This document shows positions 1-7,745 of a DNA stretch of 39,572 nucleotides, piece by piece; the first letter of the stretch is position 1, and every line of letters starts with the position of its first letter. Origin of the DNA: CAYVBJ01 sp964415185 (GTDB lineage: Bacteria > Bacteroidota > Rhodothermia > Balneolales > Balneolaceae). The notes beneath the pieces are model-generated. The model was not told where the DNA came from. It saw only the letters and a program-made list of their open reading frames with translations, and did no database searches. Position numbers and translations under genes: made by a program. The stretch is taken from the NCBI GenBank assembly GCA_964415185.1, contig CAYPZI010000013.1, forward strand, positions 1 to 39,572, in the 5' to 3' direction.

Positions 1-84
1 CCTGCGTTATGCCATCCAGCCCCGTCGGCCGACGGGGCGTCAGATCATAGCCCGGGAATTTATTCCCGGGTGCGGATAACAATG
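1..84. repeat. Double-palindrome intergenic element
   Basis: Two strong palindromes lie back to back downstream of the DUF3307 gene. CCCCGTCGGCCGACGGGG at 20-37 is a perfect 18-bp palindrome. CCCGGGAATTTATTCCCGGG at 51-70 is a perfect hairpin with 9-bp arms and a 2-nt loop. Neither is followed by a clear T-tract, so a simple intrinsic terminator is not the best reading. The arrangement looks like a dispersed GC-rich intergenic repeat with paired hairpins. No second copy is visible in this window, and the left edge is cut by the window. Confidence 0.5.
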
Positions 85-840
85 CTAAAAAAGAAGCAAA
101 TATCTCGCCGCCAGGCCAATTACTATCGCGGTTGCAAAACTGGCAAGGGTGCCGATCAGGATGTATTCCGCCAGTATGCGGTCTTCCGAATCACTCACAC
201 TCCCGAACCTGAATACCGACTTTGCGGCAATCAGGAATCCAACGGCTCCGAACTGGTTCACGAAAATCAAAATGAGGATGAGAGCCCGCTCAAGAATCCC
301 GATCCACATGCCGGCACCCGGAAGACCGTCTTTGCCGCCGTCAGTTGCCTTTTCAGCTACTTCACCCTGCCACCTTGAAATTGCGGCCGATATAAAATAG
401 GCCGACGGCCAGCTTGCCAGGAAAAATGCGGTTAGTACAATCCAAAATGATACCGGGTTGATCTCAGCGATGGCTGACGCCGTGCCTTCCATTCCTGTTT
501 CGGTAAAAAGCAGGATAGCCAAAACAATCATCATGATATGGGCAAACTGGTCGGATATAAAAGACACAAGCGTATCCGCCCAGTAGCTTTTCCAGATGTC
601 AATTAACAGGTGCGTTACTCCGATAAACAGAGGAATTTCCCATTGACTCGGGTCTCCCAAAAAAACCCAGCTCAGTACAGTAACAATCAAAACGTGAAGA
701 TACAGTTTCCCGGACCTGAAATTCCGGTCTTTTCTCTCCCGGATCCAGTTATTGGGCTGAATCAAAAAATCAGCAACAAGGTGTGCCATCAGCAGTTTTA
801 AAAAGATAAGTAAGAGTTCTTGCGGGATTGGTGATTCCAA
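85..840 (-). CDS. DUF3307 family membrane protein
   Basis: A 251-residue, strongly hydrophobic protein with about six or seven predicted membrane segments (near residues 8-26, 48-62, 69-83, 98-112, 132-150, 182-210 and 225-250). The first segment carries the H-x4-DF-x2-Q pattern (AHLVADFLIQ) and the third has HLLID; these polar residues inside helices are typical of the DUF3307 family. No reaction is known for the family. It lies 18 nt downstream of the satD-like gene on the same strand, so the two are probably one transcript; SatD-like and DUF3307 genes are often paired. Family assignment is fairly secure, function unknown. Confidence 0.75.
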   Translation of the reverse strand: MESPIPQELLLIFLKLLMAHLVADFLIQPNNWIRERKDRNFRSGKLYLHVLIVTVLSWVFLGDPSQWEIPLFIGVTHLLIDIWKSYWADTLVSFISDQFAHIMMIVLAILLFTETGMEGTASAIAEINPVSFWIVLTAFFLASWPSAYFISAAISRWQGEVAEKATDGGKDGLPGAGMWIGILERALILILIFVNQFGAVGFLIAAKSVFRFGSVSDSEDRILAEYILIGTLASFATAIVIGLAARYLLLF

Positions 841-858
841 AATGAGATTATTTGAGTT

Positions 859-1539
859 TTATAAATTTTTGATTTGGGAAATCACTTCGGTAAAACGGCT
901 TCTCATCGCATTCAGGCTGTGCCAGCCGCTGCTTTTTACCCTGTAACTTACGGCACTTTGTGCAATCCCAAGTTCCGATCCGATTTCAGTTTGAGTTTTG
1001 CCCTCAAGCAGCATCGGTATGATTTCAGCCTGGTTCGCTGTCCACCGGGAAATGATAAAATCCGCAAGCGCACATTCAGCTTCGAATTCCCCGTTTCTCT
1101 CTTTGTCAGGTGTCACAATTCCAAAAGCCCGGTGTTTTTTAAAGCTATCCAAATGCCTGCCCGACAGCCGGAATGCTTCGCCGTCGCCTTCACTGCTCCG
1201 TGCAGGTAAAAAATCAACAGACCCGATTCCTATTGATATCCTGCAGTCGATCATCTGTTCCGTTTCAATTTCCGAATAGTGGCGAAGAGTTGACCGAATG
1301 GCCAGTGCAGCATCAAAGGCTTTACCGGCATTTCGCAACAATCCCTGGAAACTGTCGCCCCTGAAAATTTGAAATTCATGCCGCTTTCCTGGAGCAATAT
1401 TCAGCAGCCTGTGCATCCGCTCAAAAAGAGCCGAAAGGCTTACCGGCAGACTCTCCCTGGTCTCGCTGCTCAATTCCGAAGAAGCGATAATATCGCCCGT
1501 CAATACGGCAACGATTTCTTGCTGTCTATTCATATCCAA
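859..1539 (-). CDS. SatD-like protein with C-terminal helix-turn-helix
   Basis: A 226-residue protein. Residues 8-135 look like the SatD family, with a nucleotide-cyclase-like fold signature: an early 'AVLTGDIIASSEL' segment, a central 'FQIFRGDSFQGLL' segment and a following 'CRISIGIGSVDF' strand. SatD was named from the Streptococcus mutans acid-tolerance sat operon, but its biochemistry is unclear. The C-terminal 60 residues form a putative HTH ('QTEIGSELGIAQSAVSYRVK', helix 2-turn-helix 3), so the protein may bind DNA. The gene precedes the DUF3307 gene by 18 nt. Its own upstream region holds three phased 29-bp repeats, which suggests autoregulation (inference). The ATG at 1539 is well placed; no strong Shine-Dalgarno is seen. 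Confidence 0.7.
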   Translation of the reverse strand: MDMNRQQEIVAVLTGDIIASSELSSETRESLPVSLSALFERMHRLLNIAPGKRHEFQIFRGDSFQGLLRNAGKAFDAALAIRSTLRHYSEIETEQMIDCRISIGIGSVDFLPARSSEGDGEAFRLSGRHLDSFKKHRAFGIVTPDKERNGEFEAECALADFIISRWTANQAEIIPMLLEGKTQTEIGSELGIAQSAVSYRVKSSGWHSLNAMRSRFTEVISQIKNL

Positions 1540-1554
1540 ATATAATGCCAGGCA

Positions 1555-1620
1555 TTGATAATGTCAAATTATCATAATATGTATTGATAATATGGTAATA
1601 TCATATTTTGAGTTGATAAT
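1555..1620. promoter_or_regulatory. Three 29-bp iterons upstream of satD-like gene
   Basis: TTGATAAT occurs at 1555, 1584 and 1613, exactly 29 bp apart. Units 1 and 2 agree at about 20 of 29 positions. Unit 1 also contains the inverted half ATTATCA (1568-1574), giving TGATAAT-5-ATTATCA; unit 2 has a similar imperfect inverted half (AATATCA, 1597-1603). The array begins 16 bp upstream of the satD-like start codon, so it would overlap or sit just upstream of the promoter. Direct repeats with internal dyads are typical of operators bound by oligomeric HTH proteins; the SatD-like protein itself has an HTH. Confidence 0.5.
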
Positions 1621-1639
1621 GGCAAGAGTCAATAAATTT

Positions 1640-1678
1640 GAATCGCGGATTTGACGGATAGCTCGGATTACACTGATT
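1640..1678 (-). repeat. Interspersed repeat, copy 1
   Basis: Read on the minus strand, this segment matches 8065-8103 on the plus strand at 30 of 39 positions. The shared parts are TGTAATCCGA in the middle and AATCCG-GATTC at the end. It is a non-coding copy here; the other copy overlaps the 3' end of a gene. The motif (…TGTAATCC…AATCCG…GATTC) resembles short dispersed intergenic sequences seen in many genomes of this group, but I cannot count genomic copies. Confidence 0.5.
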
Positions 1679-1900
1679 TTCTTGGTGAGGATTCAAAAAA
1701 ATCACAAATTCACGATAGCCTCGCCTGACCTCCTCATTTTAACACTCAGTTCAAAACTACCCAAAATGTTTTACATCCGAAATAAAGCGTTTTTGGACTA
1801 ATCGAGATCAGTTTAACAATATTTCAATATTCAATCCCTCTATCCATGGGATTACGACCCGGATTTAAACACCAAATGAATATGCAGGCTCCGGTGTGCC

Positions 1901-2129
1901 AGAGGCTGTCCAAAAAGATTTATTTTATTTAGAGATGCCTTAATTATTTAAGTTCTCTTCGTGAACCTTTGATCCGTCAGCTGACGGACTCGTGGCAAAA
2001 AAGTGCCGGTCTTTACCACGAAGTCACGAAGTCACGAAGCAACACGAAGACTTCGTACCACATCTATTTAAAATTTAATTAAATAATTAAAGTCGGTTTG
2101 CAGCCAACTATACTTTTTGGACAGCCTCT
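1901..2129. mobile_element. 229-bp MITE-like element with 17-bp perfect TIRs
   Basis: AGAGGCTGTCCAAAAAG at 1901-1917 is repeated perfectly inverted at 2113-2129. Nested inside are TTAATTATTTAA (1940-1951) with its perfect inverse at 2079-2090, CTTCGTGA (1957-1964) with its inverse at 2024-2031, the 14-bp palindrome CCGTCAGCTGACGG (near 1973-1986), and a tandem TCACGAAG repeat (2024-2039). There is no transposase. Long perfect TIRs of the 'GAGGCTGTC' type resemble IS ends, so a non-autonomous derivative of an IS is likely. I see no clear target-site duplication (flanks GTGCC and GTTTG). Confidence 0.55.
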
Positions 2130-2215
2130 GTTTGGCATGACGCAGATTAATTTTCTGAAAAAATATCTTGCCCGCCCACAAAACGATTTCATTGCGTAAC
2201 TCAAGCCAATATCAA

Positions 2216-2243
2216 AACAAAAAAATCCCCCATGTGGGAGGAT
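2216..2243 (-). terminator. Probable intrinsic terminator of the lysS-lolC transcript
   Basis: On the minus strand the sequence reads TCCTCCC-ACAT-GGGGGA followed by TTTTTTTG. The stem has five or six G-C rich pairs with one bulged T, then a T-run, as expected for Rho-independent termination. It lies about 215 nt past the stop of the LolC/E-type gene, with MITE copy A in between, so the element may have been inserted between the gene and its terminator. Confidence 0.45.
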
Positions 2244-2301
2244 GATACAACAGAGACCGGCATTTCAATGCCGGGCCAGCGAGGCGGCTTCATACTAAGT
2301 A

Positions 2302-2430
2302 CTACTGTCATGTCAACTGTAAACCCGCAAAGTTTTATCTCGGAGTTGCTTCTATTTATCTAACGTACTGCCATTTCAGAAAAGAAACTTTGCGGGTTTC
2401 TTACGACAGATTATAATTGACACAACACTA
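2302..2430 (-). mobile_element. MITE-like repeat, copy A
   Basis: About 129 bp, in the opposite orientation to copy B at 5306-5438. The ends are imperfect terminal inverted repeats (left CTGTCATGTCAA, right TTGACACAACACTA). Just inside each end is half of a second inverted repeat, AAACCCGCAAAGTTT (2321-2335) and AAACTTTGCGGGTTT (near 2385-2399), separated by about 50 nt that also match copy B (GAAATGGCAGTA..., ...GAAGCAAC.C.GAGATAAAA). No coding capacity. It starts 28 bp downstream of the LolC/E-type stop codon. Confidence 0.65.
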
Positions 2431-2458
2431 CGTACTAATTACTTTTTATAAATACAAC

Positions 2459-3685
2459 CTACTTCGAAAACGAAAGCACCCTGACCGGGTCGGTTTTTGC
2501 GGCAATGCGTGCCGGCAGCCACGAAGCCAGGCTGCAAAGAAGAAAAGTGACAGCCGCAACAATAAAAAAATCGAGCAGGTGAGGTTCCACGGGCGCATAG
2601 CTCATATAATAATTTTCCTCGGCCAGGGGGATGATCTGCCAGGTACCCTGAAGCCAGTTGAAAATGCCGGAAATACCGATGCCGATAACCAGGCCGATAG
2701 CCGCAACCATCAAACCCTCTATCAGAAAAATTCTGCGGATGGATTGGTTTTTGGCACCAATCGTTTTCAATATTCCAATATCCCTGATCCGTTCAAGCAC
2801 CATCATCAGAACTGCACCGATCAGGTTGAAAGCGGCAATAATTACCATCACACTGATCACAAACGGAATCGTTTCTTCCTGCAAATCCACCCATGCAAAA
2901 ATATTTCTGTATCTCTGGTAAATGCTTTCTGCAACATAGGGAAATTCAGTTTGGTCACGAATAGTGCTGTAAACCGGGTTGATCAGCGAAGGGCTGTTAG
3001 CCATCACTTCAAGCGTGGTAGCCTGGATCCGCCCGATCCTGAATAGTTCCCGGGTGGCATTGATTTCAGTCATGGCAAAATTATCGTCAAACCGGTCAAT
3101 CCCTGTCTGATAAATTGCCGAAGTGTGAAACTGCTTGATTTCGGGAGCGTTGAAAGGGGATGGCAATCCGTCGATGGTGTAAACCGTTACTTTCGATCCC
3201 GGTTCGGCTCCGATGGTTTGTGCAAGTTTGCTTCCCAAAATGATACCCGGTAGACCATTTTGATCCTGCTCAAACGTATAGTTTCCTTCAATAAGATAAT
3301 CCCGGATGGATGTGAGGCTTTCACCTGCAGGTACACCTTTCAGCATGGTCCCGCTCACATCACGGCTCGATTGAATCATCACTTGTCCGACTACCGCCGG
3401 CTGGGCATCCCTTACGCCGTCAATTCCACGGACAAACGTTTGCAGCGTATCAGCCCGGAATAACGGGTCTCCGGCAAAGGTGTAGACCGACACGTGGGGG
3501 GCAAACCCGATAATTTTGTTGTTGATGGTGGATTTAAAACCGTGGACAATCGAAAGGGCAATCAGCAGCCCGGCGGAACCCACGGCCACCCCGCCGATAG
3601 CCATCAGCTTGATGAACGAAAGAAAGGCAGACTCTTTGCGCCTGCCCTTAAAGTAACGTTTGGCCAGGTACCATTCGAAATTCAT
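2459..3685 (-). CDS. LolC/LolE-type ABC transporter permease
   Basis: A 408-residue MacB/FtsX-superfamily permease. It has one membrane helix near residues 24-48, a large extracytoplasmic domain (about 50-270), and three C-terminal helices (near 272-300, 318-345 and 370-400). The 'VLERIRDIGILKTIGA' segment after the second helix is the coupling signature of this family. LolCDE extracts lipoproteins from the inner membrane and hands them to LolA; MacB-like paralogues have other cargo, so the exact substrate is not certain. The 4-TM layout and length fit LolC/E. Its ATG follows the lysS stop directly (TAG-ATG), indicating translational coupling. No ATPase (LolD) gene is adjacent. Confidence 0.85.
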   Translation of the reverse strand: MNFEWYLAKRYFKGRRKESAFLSFIKLMAIGGVAVGSAGLLIALSIVHGFKSTINNKIIGFAPHVSVYTFAGDPLFRADTLQTFVRGIDGVRDAQPAVVGQVMIQSSRDVSGTMLKGVPAGESLTSIRDYLIEGNYTFEQDQNGLPGIILGSKLAQTIGAEPGSKVTVYTIDGLPSPFNAPEIKQFHTSAIYQTGIDRFDDNFAMTEINATRELFRIGRIQATTLEVMANSPSLINPVYSTIRDQTEFPYVAESIYQRYRNIFAWVDLQEETIPFVISVMVIIAAFNLIGAVLMMVLERIRDIGILKTIGAKNQSIRRIFLIEGLMVAAIGLVIGIGISGIFNWLQGTWQIIPLAEENYYMSYAPVEPHLLDFFIVAAVTFLLCSLASWLPARIAAKTDPVRVLSFSK

Positions 3686-5212
3686 CTATTCCGGTTTCAT
3701 CTGTGGAAAAAATAGAACGTCACGGATGGAATCGGAATCCGTCATGATCATTGCAAGCCGGTCAATGCCGACACCCAGGCCGGCAGTGGGCGGCATTCCG
3801 TATTCAAGGGCACGGAGAAAATCTTCATCAATTGTCATGGCTTCTTCATCACCTTCACTTCTGAGCATTGCCTGCTCTTCAAACCGCATTCGCTGGTCAA
3901 CCGGGTCGTTTAGCTCGGTAAACGCGTTCGCAATCTCTTTTCCGTTGCAGATGATTTCAAAACGCTCTACAAGGCCGGGCTTGCTTCTGTGCTTTTTGGC
4001 TAACGGACTCATCTCAATCGGGTAATCAATTATAAATGCAGGCTGGATGAGCTTGGGCTCAACACACTCGCCGAAAATTTCATCGATCAGTTTTCCTTTT
4101 CCCATTTCAGGTTCAATTTCAATATGGAGCGAACGGGCAATCGACCTGATTTCGTCTTCATCCTTATCAGAAAGGTCATGTCCCGTCTCTTTTTCGATGG
4201 CTTCATACATCGGGATTCGCGGCCAGGGGCGCTTGAAATTGATTGTTTGATCACCCACTTTCACTTCAGGGCTGCCGTGAAGCGATACGGCCACGTGTTC
4301 GATCATCTCTTCGGTAAAATCCATCATCCAGTTGTAGTCTTTGTATGCCACATAAAGCTCTACCTGCGTAAATTCAGGGTTATGAAACCGTGACAGCCCC
4401 TCATTTCTGAAATCTTTCGAGAATTCGTACACGCCGTCAAACCCGCCCACTATCAATCGCTTCAGGTACAGTTCGTTGGCGATTCTGAGATACAAGTCCA
4501 TATCCAGTGCATTATGATGCGTGACAAACGGCTTGGCTGATGCGCCGCCGTAAACCGGTTGCAAGACCGGTGTCTCCACTTCAAGATACCCGTGGCTGTT
4601 AATGAAATCACGTATCACCTGGACCATTTTTGAACGTTTTTTGAAAACATCACGTACCTCCGGATTAATCAACAAATCCACGTACCGCTGACGGTATCGC
4701 TGTTCTTTATCCGAAAAGGCATCGTATACAACTTTTTCTCCCTCTTCGGTTTCAACTTCTTTCGGTACCGGGATCGGCCGTACGGTTTTCGATAACAGCT
4801 CAAAATGTTCGGCATGAACCGTAATTTCACCGGTTCGGGTTTTGAACACAAAGCCACTGATCCCGACAATATCGCCGATGTCAACCAGCTTTTTAAATAC
4901 GGTGTTGTAGTTTTCCACGCCAACGTCATCCCGGCGAATATAGATTTGTATGGTTCCCTCCGAATCCTGCAGGTTGAAGAATGATGCCTTGCCCATAATA
5001 CGGCGGGTCATTACGCGGCCGGCCACTGAAACCCTCTCGGCCTCCTCATGATCATCGGTTTCGGATATGAGGGACGGATTATCAAGTATCTCTTTCGAAT
5101 GATGGGTTACCTCAAAAGAAAAAGGGAAGGGGTTAATGCCAATTTCGCGAAGCTGTTCAAGTTTTTGCAGCCTTATTTCCTGCTGTTCGCCGACAGTCGT
5201 CTCAGTGCTCAT
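3686..5212 (-). CDS. lysS: Lysine--tRNA ligase, class II
   Basis: A 508-residue LysRS that charges tRNA-Lys. The N-terminal OB-fold anticodon-binding domain is near residues 65-145 ('VAGRVMTRRIMGKASFFNLQ'). The class II catalytic core follows, with motif 2 'FRNEGLSRFHNPEFTQVE' near residue 267 and motif 3 'GLGVGIDRLAM' near residue 480. Length is normal for the bacterial enzyme and no motif is damaged. The gene is first in a two-gene unit with the LolC/E-type permease. About 300 bp of non-coding sequence with MITE copy B lies upstream. Confidence 0.97.
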   Translation of the reverse strand: MSTETTVGEQQEIRLQKLEQLREIGINPFPFSFEVTHHSKEILDNPSLISETDDHEEAERVSVAGRVMTRRIMGKASFFNLQDSEGTIQIYIRRDDVGVENYNTVFKKLVDIGDIVGISGFVFKTRTGEITVHAEHFELLSKTVRPIPVPKEVETEEGEKVVYDAFSDKEQRYRQRYVDLLINPEVRDVFKKRSKMVQVIRDFINSHGYLEVETPVLQPVYGGASAKPFVTHHNALDMDLYLRIANELYLKRLIVGGFDGVYEFSKDFRNEGLSRFHNPEFTQVELYVAYKDYNWMMDFTEEMIEHVAVSLHGSPEVKVGDQTINFKRPWPRIPMYEAIEKETGHDLSDKDEDEIRSIARSLHIEIEPEMGKGKLIDEIFGECVEPKLIQPAFIIDYPIEMSPLAKKHRSKPGLVERFEIICNGKEIANAFTELNDPVDQRMRFEEQAMLRSEGDEEAMTIDEDFLRALEYGMPPTAGLGVGIDRLAMIMTDSDSIRDVLFFPQMKPE

Positions 5213-5305
5213 TAAGAAAATTCCGAATTATTAATTAGAAAGTTTTTGATCATACCAAAATAGGGATTTTATGATGAAATTGGAATCGAAATCAGCCATT
5301 TGCAA

Positions 5306-5438
5306 CTATTGTCATGTCATTTATAAAATGTCGGAGAAAAACCCGCAAAAGTTTCCTTTAAGAAATGGCAGTATCTTGAGAAAATGGAAGCAACCCTGAG
5401 ATAAAACTTTGCGGGTTTACAGTTGACACAACACTATA
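5306..5438 (+). mobile_element. MITE-like repeat, copy B
   Basis: The most complete copy, about 133 bp, between the divergent lysS and phosphopantetheinyl transferase genes. Ends are CTATTGTCATGTCA and TTGACACAACACTATAG, an imperfect terminal inverted repeat. Internal inverted halves AAACCCGCAAAAGTTT (near 5339) and AAACTTTGCGGGTTT (5404-5418) flank a conserved centre shared with copy A. The rest of 5213-5511 is AT-rich, with no other structure I recognise; it must hold the promoters of both flanking genes. Confidence 0.65.
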
Positions 5439-5511
5439 GTCGATTTCTTTGAATTTTAACTTATCTTCCAATAATCAGAATTCTTTGTAACATCAGCTAT
5501 TATTCGGAATC

Positions 5512-6090
5512 TTGAAATTAATTCGACATCATGTATTGCCGGAATATGTTTTTGTTATTTCGGAAAAAATTATTGTCCGCCCGGATGAAATGTCTGCAAG
5601 ACGACAGCAGGAATTGTTAGACGGCGATGAACTGACTGAAAAGGCGGCAATAAAATATCTGGATGCCGGGACTTTGAAAATCTCAAGGATTGCGGGCGAA
5701 AAACCGGTTGCATGGGATGAAGATGGCAGGCAGGTCTATATCAGCCGGAGCCACACAAAATCCCTGCTTGTTGCAGCCGTTTCGAGGCAATGTGACGTCG
5801 GAATCGATATCGAACATAAAAACAGGAATTTTTACAGCGGTTTGGCAGAAAGGATCAGGCATAAAAATGAATCGGCAGATCTCTACAGGCCGGAGCAGGT
5901 GCTGCGGCTCTGGACAATGAAAGAAGCCGCCCTGAAATGGCATGGTTCAGGTCTCAGAACCCGGATGAATTCAGTTTGTATCGAGGCAGAGAATGGAAAT
6001 AAATTTCATGCTCTGTTTGATAATGGAATGATTGTAAAAATTTGTAGTTTTATAGATGATGAACACTTGATTTCCGTTGCCTACAAATAA
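5512..6090 (+). CDS. 4'-phosphopantetheinyl transferase superfamily protein
   Basis: A 192-residue Sfp/AcpT-type enzyme that would transfer 4'-phosphopantetheine from CoA to a carrier-protein serine. The family motifs are present: 'VYISRSHTKSLLVAAVS' (the SHS strand), 'VGIDIE' with D99 and E101 as Mg ligands, and 'LWTMKEAALKWHGSGL' with W134, K137 and E138. The frame opens with TTG at 5512; the next ATG is M27 (5590), which would remove an N-terminal strand, so TTG is preferred but not proven. It is shorter than Sfp (about 225 residues) and close to minimal family members. The MEMO-like gene follows 27 nt later. The target carrier protein is not in the window. Confidence 0.85.
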   Translation: MKLIRHHVLPEYVFVISEKIIVRPDEMSARRQQELLDGDELTEKAAIKYLDAGTLKISRIAGEKPVAWDEDGRQVYISRSHTKSLLVAAVSRQCDVGIDIEHKNRNFYSGLAERIRHKNESADLYRPEQVLRLWTMKEAALKWHGSGLRTRMNSVCIEAENGNKFHALFDNGMIVKICSFIDDEHLISVAYK

Positions 6091-6117
6091 ACCAAATAAA
6101 ATATCAGATCAGACGAA

Positions 6118-6876
6118 ATGGAAACAGAAGGTTTAACCGGAGAGCAAATCTCCAAGGAGATAGAGCGCGTTAGAACAGTTGCGAAGAAAACTCATGAAAC
6201 GGTCCGTATTGTCTTCGCACCTTCCAAGGTTGATGAGTCAAACGTCAGCGATATTGCACAGATTTATGGCAGGATTGGAAAGGCTGATTACGACACCGTG
6301 GTAATCGTGGAATCATCTCCGGGAGAGGCCGAAAAAAAAATCCCGATGTCATCCCACAAAATTTATACAACTTCCCTTGGTACCGTTCAGGTGAATGACA
6401 GGCTCAGAAACGATTTTTGCGATGAGGATGATGACTTTTTTATTGACGATGAAGCCTTTACCGATGATATGAGCTTGTTTGACCAGCTTAAGGTTCTGCA
6501 ATGCCTGCTTGATGAGTTTTCGGTTTTAAGTATTCAGATTACGGATGAAGGGTCGTTTATTGTCAAGGAACTGGCGAATGCCCTTGAAGAGATTCTGACA
6601 TCGAAAAATGCCCTGATCGTAATTTGCTGTGATCTTGACCCGGCCTTGAAGAATGAGTATTTGAAAATCTGGAAATTGATTCAGAATAATGAAACCGCAA
6701 CCCTTATGAATTACCTGAACAGCGATGATTTCGTGCCTGAAGGTAAAGGCGTGCTTATCGCCGGGCTGATGGTTGCAAACGCCTGGGGCCTGAAGCTTGT
6801 AATCGAAAGTAAACCTGAAAATAAGTACCTTACGGCATACGCAGAAATGCAGAAACATGCCATTTTCAGCTCATGA
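6118..6876 (+). CDS. Divergent MEMO-family (AmmeMemoRadiSam B-like) protein
   Basis: A 252-residue protein that I align, with caution, to the MEMO family (LigB-like fold). Landmarks in order: 'VRIVFAPSKVD' where the family has PHAGY; 'DTVVIVESSPG' in place of the V-I-L-G-P-x-H strand; 'YTTSLGTVQVND' for TPLG-x-V-x-V-D; 'DDMSLFDQLKVLQ' for EHSLE-x-Q-L-P-F-L; 'VICCDLDPA' for SSDLSH; and 'LMNYLNSDD' for the Y-x-x-S-G-D segment. The expected metal-binding histidines are all replaced, so it is probably not a canonical metalloprotein. An acidic stretch (DEDDDFFIDDE, near 101-111) is notable. No AMMECR1 or radical SAM partner is nearby. It overlaps the next gene by 4 nt (ATGA). Confidence 0.5.
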   Translation: METEGLTGEQISKEIERVRTVAKKTHETVRIVFAPSKVDESNVSDIAQIYGRIGKADYDTVVIVESSPGEAEKKIPMSSHKIYTTSLGTVQVNDRLRNDFCDEDDDFFIDDEAFTDDMSLFDQLKVLQCLLDEFSVLSIQITDEGSFIVKELANALEEILTSKNALIVICCDLDPALKNEYLKIWKLIQNNETATLMNYLNSDDFVPEGKGVLIAGLMVANAWGLKLVIESKPENKYLTAYAEMQKHAIFSS

Positions 6877-7745
6877 CCCAAAACCGCGGAATCATTGTTG
6901 CAGGGATGGGAGCCCTGGGCAGGGCTCTTGCAGTTGCAATACATAAAAAAACGGGCCGGTTATCAGCAGTTGTTACATCCAGTCAAAAGCACGCTTCATA
7001 CTTTAACAACTTAAATATAGCGGTTCACAATTCGGTTGAATCCATTGACCCAGCCCCCGGGAGTATTCTTTTTCTGACAGTTCCGGACGACAAAATTGAG
7101 GAAACAGCCCGGGAATGTTCATTGATTGAAAATGTGGACTGGAAGAAAGTTTTGGCAGTGCACTGTTCGGGAAGCCTTACTTCCGGTGCGCTGAACCCGT
7201 TAAAGCAGAGAGGTGCAGAAACGGCAGCTTTCCATCCGCTTCAAACGTTTCGAAAAGGGGATGGCTCCGAACGATTCGAACACATTTATTTTACGGCAGA
7301 AGGAAGCAGCTCCTCAATGTTTACTTTAAATGTAATTGCAGAAGAACTGGGAGCCGAGGCTGTCGGCATATCCAAAGGGCAAAAGCAGAAACTGCACCTG
7401 GCAGCTGTGTTTGCATCCAATTATATGGTTGCCATCCTGGATGCGGCGGAGAAAACCGCAAAATCGGATGAAGTTTCCGAACCGCTTCAAATGCTGCGCC
7501 CTTTGATGGAGCAGACCCTGCAGAATGTTCTGCAAAACGGGCCTGCAAATTCCATTAGCGGACCCGTGTTCCGTGGCGACTCTGAAACAATAAAGCGGCA
7601 TCTTGCCACTCCCGGTTTGAGCGAAGAGGTCCGGCGGCTCTACCGTTCCGCGGGCCATTACCTGTTATCCATGCTTGAAGAAAAAGAACAGCAAAAAGCC
7701 GGATGGAAAGAAATCAGAACAATCCTGGAAAATGAATCGAAATAG
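6873..7745 (+). CDS. Rossmann-like/DUF2520 domain protein
   Basis: A 290-residue protein with an N-terminal NAD(P)-type Rossmann segment ('GMGALGRALAVAI', residues 11-23) and 'FLTVPDDKIEETA', as in 6-phosphogluconate-dehydrogenase-like folds. The middle has 'VHCSGSLTSGALNPLKQRG' and 'AAFHPLQTF', the hallmark of DUF2520 proteins. The C-terminal helical domain (from about residue 165, 'GQKQKLHLAAVFASNYMVA') resembles the substrate domain of these reductase-like proteins. The substrate is unknown. It overlaps the MEMO-like gene by 4 nt upstream and the alkyltransferase-like gene by 14 nt downstream, so the three are translationally linked. Confidence 0.85.
   Translation: MTQNRGIIVAGMGALGRALAVAIHKKTGRLSAVVTSSQKHASYFNNLNIAVHNSVESIDPAPGSILFLTVPDDKIEETARECSLIENVDWKKVLAVHCSGSLTSGALNPLKQRGAETAAFHPLQTFRKGDGSERFEHIYFTAEGSSSSMFTLNVIAEELGAEAVGISKGQKQKLHLAAVFASNYMVAILDAAEKTAKSDEVSEPLQMLRPLMEQTLQNVLQNGPANSISGPVFRGDSETIKRHLATPGLSEEVRRLYRSAGHYLLSMLEEKEQQKAGWKEIRTILENESK

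Larger units (their letters stand above)
1540..2458. other. 919-bp gene-free region packed with repeats
   Basis: No convincing coding region in either strand. In order it holds: three 29-bp iteron-like repeats (1555-1620); one copy of an interspersed 39-bp repeat (1640-1678); about 220 bp in which I recognise nothing (1680-1900); a 229-bp element with perfect 17-bp terminal inverted repeats (1901-2129); a probable terminator for the lysS-lolC transcript (2216-2243); a perfect hairpin CCGGCATT-2-AATGCCGG (2257-2274); and MITE-like copy A (2302-2430). This is a landing zone for small elements between two minus-strand operons. Confidence 0.7.

Noticed and set aside
1555..1620. CRISPR array from the 29-bp periodic repeats
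   Set aside because: Only three units, repeat part just 8 bp fully conserved, units contiguous with no true spacers, and no cas genes.
1540..2458. tRNA or other structured RNA gene in the long gap
   Set aside because: The hairpins are explained by inverted-repeat elements and a terminator; no cloverleaf or known RNA motif seen.
2417..3046. Long plus-strand open frame opposite the LolC/E-type gene
   Set aside because: Antisense shadow of a gene with clear family motifs; the translation is low-complexity with no recognisable domain.
7675..7731. N-terminal extension of the alkyltransferase-like frame
   Set aside because: Lies inside the DUF2520 gene and is not family-like; ATG 7732 is the better start.
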